Source: Chlorocebus sabaeus (Eukaryota > Chordata > Mammalia > Primates > Cercopithecidae). From it: a stretch of 64,000 bases of DNA. Under the pieces are notes generated by a model. That model made no database searches. It saw nothing but the letters and a program-made list of their open reading frames with translations, and was not told where the DNA came from. This document shows positions 53,836 through 64,000 of the stretch, piece after piece. The translations under genes and the position numbers were made by a program. The DNA lies in contig NC_132917.1 in NCBI RefSeq assembly GCF_047675955.1, positions 12,971,887 through 13,035,886 on the forward strand. Reading direction: 5' to 3'. The first letter of the stretch is position 1; each line of letters starts with the position of its first letter.

Positions 53836-54469
53836 TGCTACTGGGTTTGAGAAAACATTTTGCTCAGATGGTTTCTGAAAAGCCTTTTCTTCAGTGTTCA
53901 AATTATCCAAAGTCAAAATTGTAGTAAAATTGAACATTCACAGAGAAGCCGTGAATGAGTTTAATTATAGCTGACTTCAAAGAAAATCACAGGAATTTAC
54001 CTGACAGAATTTAGTTCATAATCTAACAGACATAAAATTTATTCTATTTTTACTTGTGATTCACCCATAAAGAAATACAAAACAGTGATTTTCCTCTAAG
54101 GCCCTGTTTATAATGAATTTGTCAATGTAAGTGAAGTTTAGTTTTCATATTTTTTCACTTCCCTACGACAGTCCTTGACATTCTTTGTAGGAGACAAATT
54201 TTATGTTACTACTCCTGCACGAATATCTGGCAGAGAATTAGGGCAATTATGAATACTTCTAAGCTTATATAATTGATAGTCATTTTTGCTTTATCCTGTT
54301 TTTATAACATTTCTAATTGAATAAAGAAAAATAAAAGGCAATTTTAGGAAATTCTCCTTTTTCCCAGTCATTGTGCATGCATGCGTGCTTGCATGTTTTC
54401 CGCCCCTTCTCTACAACGTTTCTCTTCAACATTTTAACCAGGTATATAACTTAAAACTAATAAATCTTT
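53836..54469. other. unassigned sequence
   Basis: No gene or repeat recognised. A 'gcatgcatgcgtgcttgcat' alternating purine-pyrimidine patch lies at about 54374-54394. Confidence 0.4.
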
Positions 54470-54600
54470 AAGGAAGGAAAGAAGGAAGGAAGGAGGGAAG
54501 AAAAGAAGGAAGGAAGGAAGGAAGGAAGGAAGGAAGGAAGGAAGGAAGGAAGGAAGGAAGGAAGGAAGGGAGGGAGGGAGGGAAGGAAGAAAAGGGAGGA
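54470..54600. repeat. (GGAA)n microsatellite
   Basis: A purine-only tract with about 16 uninterrupted GGAA units (about 54506-54570), followed by GGGA units and GGAAGAAAAGGG. The minus-strand 63-codon frame is its translation (repeats of PSFL/LPSF) and not a gene. Confidence 0.95.
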
Positions 54601-54639
54601 TTGGAAAGGAAAAACAAATTATCATTACTCCCAGAAAAT

Positions 54640-55702
54640 AATTTTTTTCTATATAGTACCCTAATGTAATCTACAGATAATTACGAAATTCATGAGAGAG
54701 TTGAACACGTTTGTCAGATATCTAATCAATACAAGAAAAAAAGTAAATTGCATTTCTAATTATCAGTTATAGTTATATAATAAAATGTGTCATTTAAAAT
54801 GTACACTATTTTTAATAGAAACTAAACTAAGATCCCCTTGAATAAAAGTAATGAGTGCAAGAACCTTAGAGAGAAAATCAGACAATTTTACTTTATAGCC
54901 ATTAAGGATCATCTACGTAAATATTACTAAAATTTCAACTTCTAATAATAAATTGTATACTAATTTGTTATAAATCTAATAAACTCAGAAAGCATTTCTG
55001 GGAGGAGCATGACTGAAAATTGACAACTCAAATAATATATTCCTCAGAATAGCAAAGAGTCAATATTTATTAACACTTTCATAAAGGAAAATAATAAGAC
55101 TTGGCTACAGACATCAAGACTTATAATAAGGGTATGGTAATAAAGACATTTTGATTTTGGTTTTGTGCAGTGACAGGTAATTGAAGATCGTCGAGGATGG
55201 AAGGCATATGAATAAACCCATGTCTAATTTTGGTAGATTTTGATTTAAAATCAGTGGGAATAGAATGATAATTCAAAAGAATAGAACAATTGGTCAAATA
55301 TAGGAGAAAATAAAAATTATCACTTCATTATACTCACAAAAATAAGGTTTTAAACATTTAAGAGTTTAAATGTAAAAACTTTATAAACAAATTAATATTA
55401 TAGAATCTATTTATGACAAAAACTTAAGTAACACCTTAAAAGAACCAAGTTAAAGGAAAGACATACAAATGTGAGTACACAAAAATAAAAAAAAAATCTA
55501 TTTATTAAAAGCTACCGTAAGGAGAGTGAAAGCACAAAGCAGAAAATTAGAGAATAATTGTAATATGTAAAACTGACAAAACAACCAGAACACAAGATGA
55601 AGCTCTGTAAATCAATACAAGAGACTGACTTCATAATAGAAAGATGGGCAAAATGGATGAAAAGGGATTGCATAGACAAGGAAACAGAAATGTCCAGTGA
55701 AC
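54640..55702 (+). mobile_element. old L1M ORF2, left segment
   Basis: Sense-orientation L1M with partial landmarks: 'caatacaagaaaaaaagtaa' plus 'attgcatttctaattatcag', 'ttggctacagacatcaagac', 'gggaatagaatgataattca', 'aacattaagagt'-like, 'aaagatgggcaaaatggatg' and 'aaaagggattgcatagacaa'. The element is cut by an AluS at 55703 and continues at 55988. No intact frame. Confidence 0.65.
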
Positions 55703-55988
55703 TTTTTTTTTTTTTGAGACAGTCTCGCTCTTGTTCAATGGCGCGATCTCAGCTCACCGCAACCTCCATCTTCCAGGTTGAAGCGATTCTCCTGCCTCAG
55801 CTTTCTGAGTAGCTGAGATTACAGGCACCTGCCACCATGCCCGGCTAATTTTTGTATTTCTAATAGTGACGAGGTTTCACCATGTTGGCCAGGCTGGTCT
55901 CGAATTCCTGACCTCAGCCGATCCACCCGCCTCGGTCTCCCAAGTGCTGGGAATACAGGCGTGAGCCACCACGCCTGGCCCAGTGAAC
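55694..55988 (-). mobile_element. AluS with 9-bp target duplications, inserted in L1M
   Basis: Reverse Alu body at 55703-55980, from a 13-bp poly-T through 'gagacagtctcgctcttgtt', 'gcgatctcagctcaccgcaa', 'gtctcgaattcctgacctca' to 'gtgagccaccacgcctggcc'. The 'cgcccaggctggagtg' part after 'ctcgctcttgtt' is deleted. 'ccagtgaac' at 55694-55702 recurs at 55980-55988, the target duplication. Short frames at 55597-56059 are Alu shadows. Confidence 0.96.
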
Positions 55989-57142
55989 ATTTGTTTAACC
56001 TCAAATGCAGTAAGTGGAATGAGATTGAAAAACAAAATGAAGCATAACTTTACCCTCATTCAATTGGGAAATAAAAAAAAAAAATACACTTAAGATACCA
56101 GTCTGTATCAAGTTTGGCAACATAAAGCAAAAACACTGATAAAATGATAAAGCAAAAACACTTGCATCAATGATGTTGAAATAATAATCCAAAGTTACAT
56201 GGAAAATTTGATTAGTTCTAATTTGTAACTTTACAGTAAATATGCAAGAATATATATAACCGAAATAAACTCTTGCACGTGTACATCAGGAGAGGAGTGC
56301 CAGAAAGTGCAAAGCAGCATCATCCACAATAGAAGCAGCAATAACAGTTAGAAGACCAAAAACCAGAGAAATAAATCATAGTGTAGTCAAATTGTAAAAT
56401 AGTCTATAGCAATGCACAGGAGTTAACTACAGTTTCATGAAACAACATGGATGTAAAATACAAAATATTGAAGAGAAAAGTCGAGTAATTTTGAATATTT
56501 ATCGTGATTTCATGTACATGAATGTTAAAATACATAAAGTTAAAAATACCATAAAGGAATGCATGGATTTGTGGTCACATGCTAAGAAGAAACAAAAAAA
56601 TATTAAGAGATAAAATGTTTTTTTCTCTTAGTTGGATAGAGGTTTCTATGATCAGAGAGAAGCAGACCGAAAATTACCGATTAAAATTATTGGTAATTTT
56701 CTGTTGTTAAACCAGTGGTGTGTATACATGTGTTTACTTCATTAACGTTATTAATTAAACTTCAAATATATACTATAGAGATATTAATTGTGTGCATAAT
56801 GTAAAATATATAAAAGGCCTTTTGATAGATGATATAAAAATTAAGCTTTTGTAGGAAGAAAAAACTACACACTAAAAGTTGCACACTAAAAAAGCTTACG
56901 ATAGGATTTCATTTACACAACGGCCAAACATGGGTAAAACTTTCCTATGAAGAAGATCAAGAAAATTATGATTAAAATATTCAGTGAAGGGAAGAATTAT
57001 GATCCAGAAGTGCCTTTCTTTGGCTGGATAGTAGTTTCTTATGTTGTCGTTTTATCTTTAGACTTTAAACTATACACACATATTATATATACTCTATTGT
57101 ATGCATTTCATGATATAAACTTAAAAATAAAAGAATAGGAAA
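55989..57142 (+). mobile_element. old L1M ORF2 end and 3' UTR, right segment
   Basis: Continues the L1M after the Alu: 'aagtttggcaacataaagca', 'catccacaatagaagcagca', 'gaaataaatcatagtgtagt', 'tctatagcaatgcacaggag', 'tgaaacaacatggatgtaaa' and, further right, 'tggatagtagtttcttatgt' with an A-rich end 'aaacttaaaaataaaagaat'. These follow the L1M 3' order, though the region 56720-56940 is unclear. Confidence 0.65.
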
Positions 57143-58424
57143 GAAAGAAGGAAGGAAGTCAGATGCAGGTCTTTTTACTTCAAAAGGAGATGACATATAA
57201 ATGGAGGTGGTTCAAGCTGTTCATGTAATAATAAACAGTTTTACAAAATAAATGCAGGTATATCACTTCCACCATGACATCCTTCAGTGAGTTCTCAAAT
57301 TAGCAATTTATATTTGAGGTTTAATTATCTTGGGCAAGTCCGTGTGCTTGTAATTCTGATTGATATTACATCCAATATAATACATCCACATTGATTGTCT
57401 TTAGTTGTAAATGAGTGGTCAGTTTTTATTAGTAGTAGATCACACACTCCGTGGCTTTAATCTTTCATTCTCCCAGACTTAAACTGGATCACGTTGTATG
57501 TGAGGGAAAGTGAAATGTGTCGGATGTTTTTTCCAGAAACCTTGCTTATACAGTATAATAGTTGTGCTGCTATTCTCTGAATTAGAGTACTCTGAAAGAA
57601 GACCCAATTTTGGGGGAAGTCTGTATTTTAGACTTCGTGACTCTTTTGTCTTCCTCAATGACATTGTAATAGACTCCATCATCCATCTTTACTATGTCAT
57701 CCATCTTTACTATGTCATCCATCCTCAGGTTGACTATGGAGTCCTGTTAGCGTCTAAGACTCCATCAGTCTAAATAATTCCTTATAAAGAAGTCCTTACA
57801 CTCTTAATGATGAGTATCTTAAACTGAATAAAGAGATAGTACTTAAAGTGCCAAAATCAATAAAATTGATATCAAATTAATTTCTATATAGAGAAAGCAA
57901 TTCCCTTAATGCAATGTGACCAGCTGTGTATCAGGCTTTTCCTCTGGTGCATTTGCTTAATCTCCAAGTCACATGACCCTTTCATTTCCTCTTCACTGTC
58001 TGTTGATGTCTTCAGAGCTACACTTCTTACCTCCGGCTTCTTTCCCATCCAATTTATCCATGAATTTGCTGCCGCATTAAGCTTCCTAGAACCTAAGGTA
58101 GCAGATGGGCTGCTATTCACTACTGGAGGAATGCACCAGGTGACTCAATCCATCTTGTTATAAACAGCTACCTTTTGTTTCTGAACTCCAAAAGCAAATT
58201 ATCTGCATCTGTCTTAGGGTACTTGGAACATTCCCTGGGCATCTCGACTGTGAACTGTGAGTCAATTTACTGTTCCTCTTGCCTTTAGTATATGGGTTAC
58301 TGCCTATCATTCTGCTTTACACATAGTTCATGCTCAGGGAAGTTTGGTTAAAAATACACGAATTAATTAATTTGAGAATGAACTGATTTTTCTCATTTAT
58401 TGATTGAGTCATTTATTCATCCAT
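57143..58424. other. 1.3 kb unassigned, with an 18-bp tandem repeat
   Basis: No gene recognised. An 18-bp unit 'atccatctttactatgtc' occurs twice at 57681-57698 and 57699-57716, with a partial third copy ('atccatcc'). It lies in an 87-codon plus frame (57510-57773), which gains a repeated YYVIHL peptide, but nothing else suggests a gene. Opposing frames at 57884-58163 (78 and 84 codons) overlap each other and lack features. Confidence 0.4.
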
Positions 58425-59110
58425 TCAACTACTTTTTGCTAAGTGTCTAACGTATGTCAGTTACTGTTCTATATACTGGGAACAGAGCAGTCATGAAGGC
58501 AAATTTCTACCCTCAAGGGATTCATGTTATTATAGGCATAACTGAAATTTGGTAATAAAATAAATAAATATATATGGACAAATAGGAAAAACGTCACAGA
58601 TACTAACAGGGTAAGATAATAGGAAAATGAAAATGAAAGAATGGTGTGGGGGGATGATTGTGTGTGAGGCATTTACTGTAGATGATGTGACTGACATAGG
58701 CATCTGTGTTTTCCAAAATGGTGATGTTTGAGCTGAGATGTGAATGTTGAGAAGTAGCCAACTGTGAGAAAATTTGGGAGGAAAGCACTCTAGGCAGATG
58801 AACAGCAAGGGCCGGAACCCTATGCAGGAACCAGCTTGGAATTTTCATCAAGCCGACTTGGTGGTTCTAGATGGAGTGAAACAAACTGTGTTATTTGAGG
58901 TGGTACGAATGACCAGGGCAAAGACTATACCACACGGGCCTTGTAGAGCAAGATAGGGGTTTGAGACATATTGTGGGGAGGATAAAAAGCCATTAGCAGA
59001 TTTTGAGCAGTGAGCGTTAAGAATGAATTGTGAAATTGTGATAGGGAGAGGAGTTGTAGACTACTACATTAATCTGTCAATGGCTTCAATTAGAACGGAG
59101 ACAGTCGTGA
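58425..59110 (+). mobile_element. L2 LINE fragment
   Basis: A good sense-strand L2: 'tatactgggaacagagcagt', 'ctaccctcaagggattcatg', 'gatgtttgagctgagatgtg', 'aggaaagcactctaggcaga', 'tgaacagcaagggccggaac', 'cgggccttgtagagcaagat' and 'ggggaggataaaaagccatt'. The order matches L2 (gggatacagcagtgaacaag ... catttgagctgagacctgaa ... gcattccaggcagagggaac). Several short frames on both strands (58469-58956) are shadows. Confidence 0.9.
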
Positions 59111-60329
59111 CAGTGTGAGATGAATCAATACATCCATTCACACCAAGGCACAGCCAACAACGTGGGCCAGGGGATTAACCTTCTTTCTCAGCTCTAACTA
59201 CACAAGTCTGAGAATATGAGAAATTGTGCTTAAGAAAAGTAGCTAAGAGGCACCACAGGGATCAACGGGGGCTAGATAACATTGAATGCACACCCCACAA
59301 CCCCAGCAGAAATGGGAAAAAATGATCTTTCAGAGCTAAATTATAACATATTTGAAATCAAATCAGTGATGCTCAACTGTTTCTAAAGAGAAGATATACC
59401 TCTATTAATTGTCTGGAAATTTATTAAACTTCGAACTGATTTACACGTGGGAACTTGGTAAACCGTAAAAATACAGAGGGAAAAATAATCTCAAAGATCA
59501 AATCAGCAGTGATCTTAAAAGGAGAATTCTCAGCTTAAGGACATTTTTTTTTTTTTCTGAACCTGGCAAAATAACTGTTACTTCTGTGAAAGATACATTA
59601 AACTTTTTAGCTGAATGTCACTGAACAGTTACTGAGCCCTGATTCCCTATTTGCCAAGTACTTTTCTGATTAAAAATGCATACTCATAGCAGGAGATCTT
59701 AACCTGGAACCCATGGTTGGGCTTCAAGTCACCATTAAATCTCTGCATTTATGTGCAAATGTTCATTTAAATTTGCTAATGGAAGGTCAACATGTTTGAC
59801 TAAATTCCCAGAGAGCTTTATGATACCATAAAGGGTAAGTACGCTTGGCCTACAGAGAGAGAAAATAATGGCAGTTACTTTTTAATCCTTACCTTGTCTC
59901 AAAAGTGAGATGAGAAAGGCCACTTCAGATTCAGATTTTGTCCCTTAGCTCTTCTTACATTGGTCTTTTTATTCAGTTTTGAACTTAGTCGTAATTATCT
60001 TACAACCTGTGTTAGAGCTTTCTTTTCCCATGCTGCTATCACTCTACCGTGGTAGCTGACTCAAACCCTGGGTGGCTTCCACAATTTGCATGCCAATTTT
60101 GATCTTCCCTGAAAGTCATGTGCCCATCTCATTCATCCCCAAGGTCAACTTTATACTTAGACTTCTTTTGAAATAGATGAAAATGCATTGTGCAAAGTAG
60201 GGGCATGAGGTTGAGGGAATAGTCATGTGTTACCATATTCCTTTCTACTTTTCCCAGCCCTAGACAGAACGAGATGGATCTATGAAATCTAATTGTAATT
60301 TTTGGTAAACTATTATCGAATACTCAAAT
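59111..60329. other. unassigned sequence
   Basis: No gene or confidently named repeat. A weak MIR-like patch lies at about 59600-59690 ('tactgagccctgattcccta'). Confidence 0.4.
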
Positions 60330-60690
60330 ACTTAATTTGTATTAGACAAATTCAGATGTTGCCTTACTTAATTCTCAAGAAGAAATGAGAGTAACTTCTC
60401 ACAAAAGATTGAGAGTTAAATCTTGCAGATGAGAGTTGGTACGGAGAAACTTGCTTGGATCTATTCCAATTAGCACTACTTATTTGTTAAAAGAAGAAAT
60501 TGCGCTAGGAAATTCATAGCATTATTACAATATATCTCTAAAAGAGTACCTACATTTTGGATTGTTATCTTTATTAAAAATTAGGAAAGAGAGGACCAAA
60601 GACAGTAAATAACATGTTGAAGCCTAGCTAGGCAAGAGTGAAATGATTCAAACCAATTCTAAGATGTATGCTCTTTCTCCTACAAATGAA
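60330..60690 (-). repeat. two weak MIR-like patches
   Basis: 'cttacttaattctcaagaag' (60363) and 'aatcttgcagatgagagttg' (60419), then 'attaggaaagagaggaccaa' (60581) and 'agcctagctaggcaagagtg', recall reverse MIR segments. Either patch could be chance. Confidence 0.35.
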
Positions 60691-61432
60691 ACTTAGTCTC
60701 TTGACTATTGAATTAACGTTCTTTCCACTACTTATGATAGTTTTCACTCACATTTAAATATCTCAGTTTAAAGTCATATAGTCATACACAATAATTTATT
60801 AAAGTTTTGCAGCTTTTTAAATACAAAAACCAAGTTAACATACATCCTAAAAATTCACAGATCTGGTAATAGAAAGTCATCTGATTTTTAATCCAATACT
60901 CTTTCTATAATGTAGCAATGCTTTTCATCTAATGAGCACAAATGGAAACTATCTCAAAAACAAATAAACTTTGAAGAATATTTTTACAATGCAGCCTGTG
61001 CAGTTTTTAAAGCCTACCTTCACTGTTTCCCAAGTCAAAATAATTGATGCAGTCTTTTTGTAGAGCACCTCTCAGGAAACTGTTTTCCAAGCTATTTCAC
61101 ATCTGGCCCTTCTCCTCACAGATGTTTCTAGTAGTAAAAATAGCTGAGGAGAAATAAGATTAAGATAACAGCAAGAATCTGAGATTGGAAATGTGCCCTG
61201 TAATATATTTTCAGACTATAGTTTTTTGCTTAGCAGCAGACATTCTAGAAATATTGTTACCAAGAATATAGAAAGATTTTCAAAACTTTCAGAGCGATGA
61301 TTGTCTGAAATCAGAATTGCATGCATGTGGAATCACATGAGTGCTCTTTAATAAGTAATAGCCATGGAATAAATCATGTAAAGGGTGATGATTAGTTTAG
61401 CTATCATTAGTCACTTGCGAAAAGTGTGTATT
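60691..61432. other. unassigned sequence
   Basis: No gene or repeat recognised. Confidence 0.4.
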
Positions 61433-61925
61433 AGTTTTTTTTTTTTTTTTTGCTTTCATAACAAACTATAAACCTTGTAGCTTAAAACAACCACCAATTC
61501 ATTACTTAGAGTTCTGCAGGTCAGAAGTCTGACATGAGTCTCCCTTGGTGTTCCCCTCTAGAGGCTATAAGGAAGCATAAGTTTCCATGCATTTTCAGCT
61601 TCTAGAGGTTGCCAGCATTCCTTGGCTCATGGCTTTCTAACTCAATTTTCTAAGCCTGTAACAGTAGGTTGAATAAATCTCAAATCATATCTCTCTGACT
61701 GCCTCTTCTGCCTCCCACTTTCATTTTTAAGGACTCTTGTAATTATGTCTGGATTATCCAGAGCAATCTTCCTTGGTTAAGATAAGCTAATTAACAGTTT
61801 TAATTCCATCTTAACCCTGGTATCCCTTGGTCTTGTAACGTAACATATTTATAGGTTCTGAGGATAAAGATGTGGTCATCTTTGGGGGACTGTTTCTGCT
61901 TTCTTCAGCTATTAAGCAGGAATAT
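61433..61925 (-). mobile_element. MLT1-like MaLR LTR with expanded T-tract
   Basis: The plus strand reads 'gtattag', a run of about 18 T, 'gctttcataacaaactataa', 'accttgtagcttaaaacaac', 'cagcttctagaggttgccag', 'cattccttggctcatggctt', 'tgcctcttctgcctcccact', 'cttgtaacgtaacatattta' and 'gtcatctttgggggactgtt'. This is the reverse of an ERVL-MaLR-type LTR (ttagtttgctagggctgccataacaaa... at its left edge). The T-tract has expanded where the consensus has 'ttagtttgct'. Subfamily uncertain. Confidence 0.65.
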
Positions 61926-62259
61926 ACTATTCACATCAAAGAAAGTCCCCCATTCAACCCAGCCAGTTAGAAATGCTTGCTAAGTGGTGGTAGCTCTGCA
62001 AATACTCGACTGAGGAGATATAGTTCCGAGCTCTTTTCTTGTCAGTGAGTGTTAGCTTATTTTAGCTTTGTTCACGGAAGGTATGAAGAATGTCAGTTTA
62101 TTTTCACTTTCAGCCTAAATCAATGCTCTCTCCAACCCAGCCTAAACCAATATTCTACTCTCATTCAACTTCCCTAAATTTCCCAAACAAGCCACATCAT
62201 ATATTAAAAAATTAAAGTATTTTTGACTCACTGAATACCTTGTAATTGTCATTAGCTTC
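61926..62259. other. unassigned sequence
   Basis: No gene or repeat recognised. 'ctctccaacccagcctaaac' occurs near a similar phrase 'cattcaacccagccagttag'. Confidence 0.4.
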
Positions 62260-62620
62260 ATTCCACAGCATTTATTGGATACCTTTTATTTGTCGGGAAA
62301 ATAAAATAACCAAAAATTTCACTCTCTATGGAGCTTGCCTTCTGCGGAGACTGAGGGGAAACAGATGAAAATTAAATATAATAAATTAATAGTATGTTAG
62401 AAGGCCATAAAATACTCAGAAAAAGTGAAGTTTTTTAAAAGTGAAACATTCTGTAGCAAATGCTGAGCTAGGTGAGAGATGGGCTGTTGAAATTTTAAAC
62501 AGGAAGTCGGCATAGCCTTTGCAAGAAGGCAGTATCTGGACAACAATCTTGGTGTGGAGGAAGCTGTTCACGTGGATAGCTGGAAGGAGAGCGTTTTGTG
62601 ACAAGACTGTGGAAAGAGGC
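62260..62620 (+). mobile_element. L2-like fragment
   Basis: 'cagcatttattggatacctt', 'actctctatggagcttgcct', 'agaaggccataaaatactca' and 'aagaaggcagtatctggaca' parallel sense L2 (tttattgagcaccta, ccctcatggagcttacattc, then the 'gtgctatgaagaaaat' region). Diverged. Confidence 0.5.
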
Positions 62621-63189
62621 TTCTGAAAATAAAAACAACCTCTTTTGGCATCACTTGTTCAGATTTTGATTGGGTTCCCAGTTTTACATCCAAATTATTA
62701 GGATTTCTATGATCGATGAGAAATCTGGGATTTAGGAGGTGGAAAAGATGTAGGGACCAACTCCAAGGACAAAGAGGATTCAGAGGTCTCAAGCAAACAG
62801 CAGCAGCTGAGTAAGACCAGAGAGCAGTCCTTGCAAGGGAAGCCAGGGTTGCTGAGCCAAAGGAGTGGGGGCAGAGACAGCCAATCAAGATGCTTCGTTT
62901 TGTTTTTGAAGGTTCTTATAAATATTTAGCAAAGTGACTGGGGAAATCTAATCTAGGATTGGAAATATGAAAAATTCTGAGCATCTGGACATTATAATAC
63001 CCTGAAGAAATGGATCCTCTGTGACCATGAGTAAGTGAGATGAACATCAGAGGCTTGGAGTCAAGCTGGGTCCTGTTCAGATTGTGGCTGAGAGTCTGGA
63101 CAGGTTTGCCAGGCACAACAGAAAGAAAAGAATCCATACCCTCCAACCCTCCAACTTTTCATTTTCACTGTATCCATCTACCTAGCGTC
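62621..63189. other. unassigned sequence with a 106-codon minus frame
   Basis: The minus frame 62568-62888 encodes a cysteine- and leucine-containing product with no domain I recognise. It overlaps the L2-like sequence at its 3' end. I do not call it a gene. Confidence 0.35.
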
Positions 63190-63745
63190 TCCTTTCCTCT
63201 CATCATCATCCTTACTGGTCTGCTGTAAATCTCTCCCCTTCCAAAACCTTTTTCTATCAACATTTCTCACCCACTTAAAAAATGCCAGTGACCCCAAATT
63301 GCTCTCTGAATTTAGCATAAACTTCTTAATATTGCATTCAACTGCTTCCATAATCTAGTACCCATTGACAATGTCCACGTTATCACAATTGACATTTCTA
63401 GGCATTTTACTCTCCAGTCATACACATGATGGACTGCCAAACTATGCCTCACTTCTCACCTATCCATGACTTTGCTTCTCGTGCTTTTGCTGTCTATCAA
63501 AGTACTTCACTACTTCAAAGCCCAGTTAAAATGTGATTTCTTCTGGAATGTCATTTCTCATCGTCTCAGACAAAATCATCTCTAACCTCAAGATGTTTTT
63601 ATCTCTGTTATGACTGCATGTTGCCATTATAAGTTCCTTCAAGGCAGGGACCTATTTTACTCATTTTTATAGCTTTCCAACATCTAGCTCAATCGTTAGA
63701 GTGAACCGTAAGAGTTTTGTTAAATGAAGACATGAAACAATAAAT
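63190..63745 (-). mobile_element. L2-like fragment
   Basis: The plus strand gives reverse-L2-like order: 'tccttactggtctgctgtaa', 'ctgaatttagcataaacttc', 'ctgcttccataatctagtac', 'tactccagtcatacaca'-like, 'cttttgctgtctatcaaagt', 'caaagcccagttaaaatgtg' and 'tccttcaaggcagggaccta'. These parallel 'actggtctccctgcttcca ... aaatgtcaccttctcagtga ... gctccatgagggcagggac'. Diverged but in consistent order. Confidence 0.6.
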
Positions 63746-63824
63746 GCCAATAACAGGTAGAATATTGCCTTCATTCTAAATCTGAAATCGAGAGTAATTA
63801 AAAAGCACATGTACCCTACAACTT

Positions 63825-63880
63825 GAAGTTTAATAATAATAAATAAATTAAAAAAATAAAAAATAAAAAAAAAAGTAATA
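63825..63880. repeat. A-rich low-complexity tract
   Basis: AAT and AAAT units merging into an A-rich tract. It may be an old retroelement tail with the body on its left, but the preceding 100 bp do not match anything I know. Confidence 0.75.
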
Positions 63881-64000
63881 AAGACAAATTCGTTCTAATG
63901 ATTATAATGTGGCAAATAATTCAATCTTTGTTTAATCTAAGTTAATTTACCTTTATTTTCAAAAAAATTAAATAAACTATATTGAGTATGTGCTATTGAC
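63881..64000. other. unassigned AT-rich end of window
   Basis: No feature seen. Confidence 0.4.

Noticed and set aside
54434..54625. Repetitive proline-serine-leucine-phenylalanine peptide on the minus strand
   Set aside because: It is the translation of the GGAA microsatellite.

Overview
This window looks like nuclear DNA from an Old World monkey (macaque, baboon or close relative). It is AT-rich and tiled with primate interspersed repeats: Alu, L1, MaLR LTRs, L2, MIR and hAT/Tigger DNA transposons. The best taxonomic clue is the Alu at 17668-17959. It carries the substitutions I know from cercopithecid AluYR-type copies ('gctcaagcc', 'aactagccgggcgagg', 'gctgagatccggcc') instead of the human AluY states. 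Assignment to genus is not possible from the sequence alone.

I found no protein-coding exon, tRNA, rRNA or other cellular gene that I can support. The longest open frames are about 60-115 codons. Most fall inside or antisense to repeats, such as L1 ORF2 remnants, MaLR interiors, Alus and poly-K from A-tracts. The one frame worth a second look is 690-1037, which I do not recognise. The window reads as intergenic or deep intronic DNA.

Layout. 1-3.1 kb: mostly unassigned sequence plus a solo MST/THE1 LTR (1736-2101). 3.1-6.4 kb: a compound block of minus-strand L1 3' part, minus-strand MaLR interior plus LTR, L1 5'-end-like sequence, and a truncated THE1-type LTR. 8.4-11.7 kb: a decayed minus-strand L1M cut by an ERVL-like LTR and an MLT1 LTR. 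12-23 kb: MER5-like hAT, three Alus, several MaLR LTRs, MIR/L2 fragments, dinucleotide repeats and a TATAG-type pentamer array. 23-29 kb: L1M 3' end, MaLR LTR, a young L1 ORF2 piece, an AluS and a long GAAA/GGAA tract. 32.6-41.8 kb: L1M, a complete LTR-interior-LTR MST element (33017-35440), an L1P/MA 3' end, L2, a second, internally deleted MaLR element (38486-39928), a nearly perfect 215-bp tandem duplication (40651-41080) and an AluJ. 44.4-46.6 kb: a GC-richer ERV1-like solo LTR, AluY and an MLT1-type LTR. 46.6-57.2 kb: large L1M remnants on both strands, a Tigger-type element with intact TA duplications (49736-50140) and a GGAA array. 57-64 kb: unassigned sequence with L2, MIR and MLT1 pieces.

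Nothing here works together as a pathway or operon. The structure comes from successive transposon insertions, deletions and simple-repeat expansion. I saw no evidence of a new biological system. The most distinctive local features are the recent 215-bp tandem duplication, the higher-order pentamer array, and the L1/MaLR block, which one deletion could explain. Family names come from recognising consensus sequence by eye. Subfamily names and exact edges should be treated as approximate.
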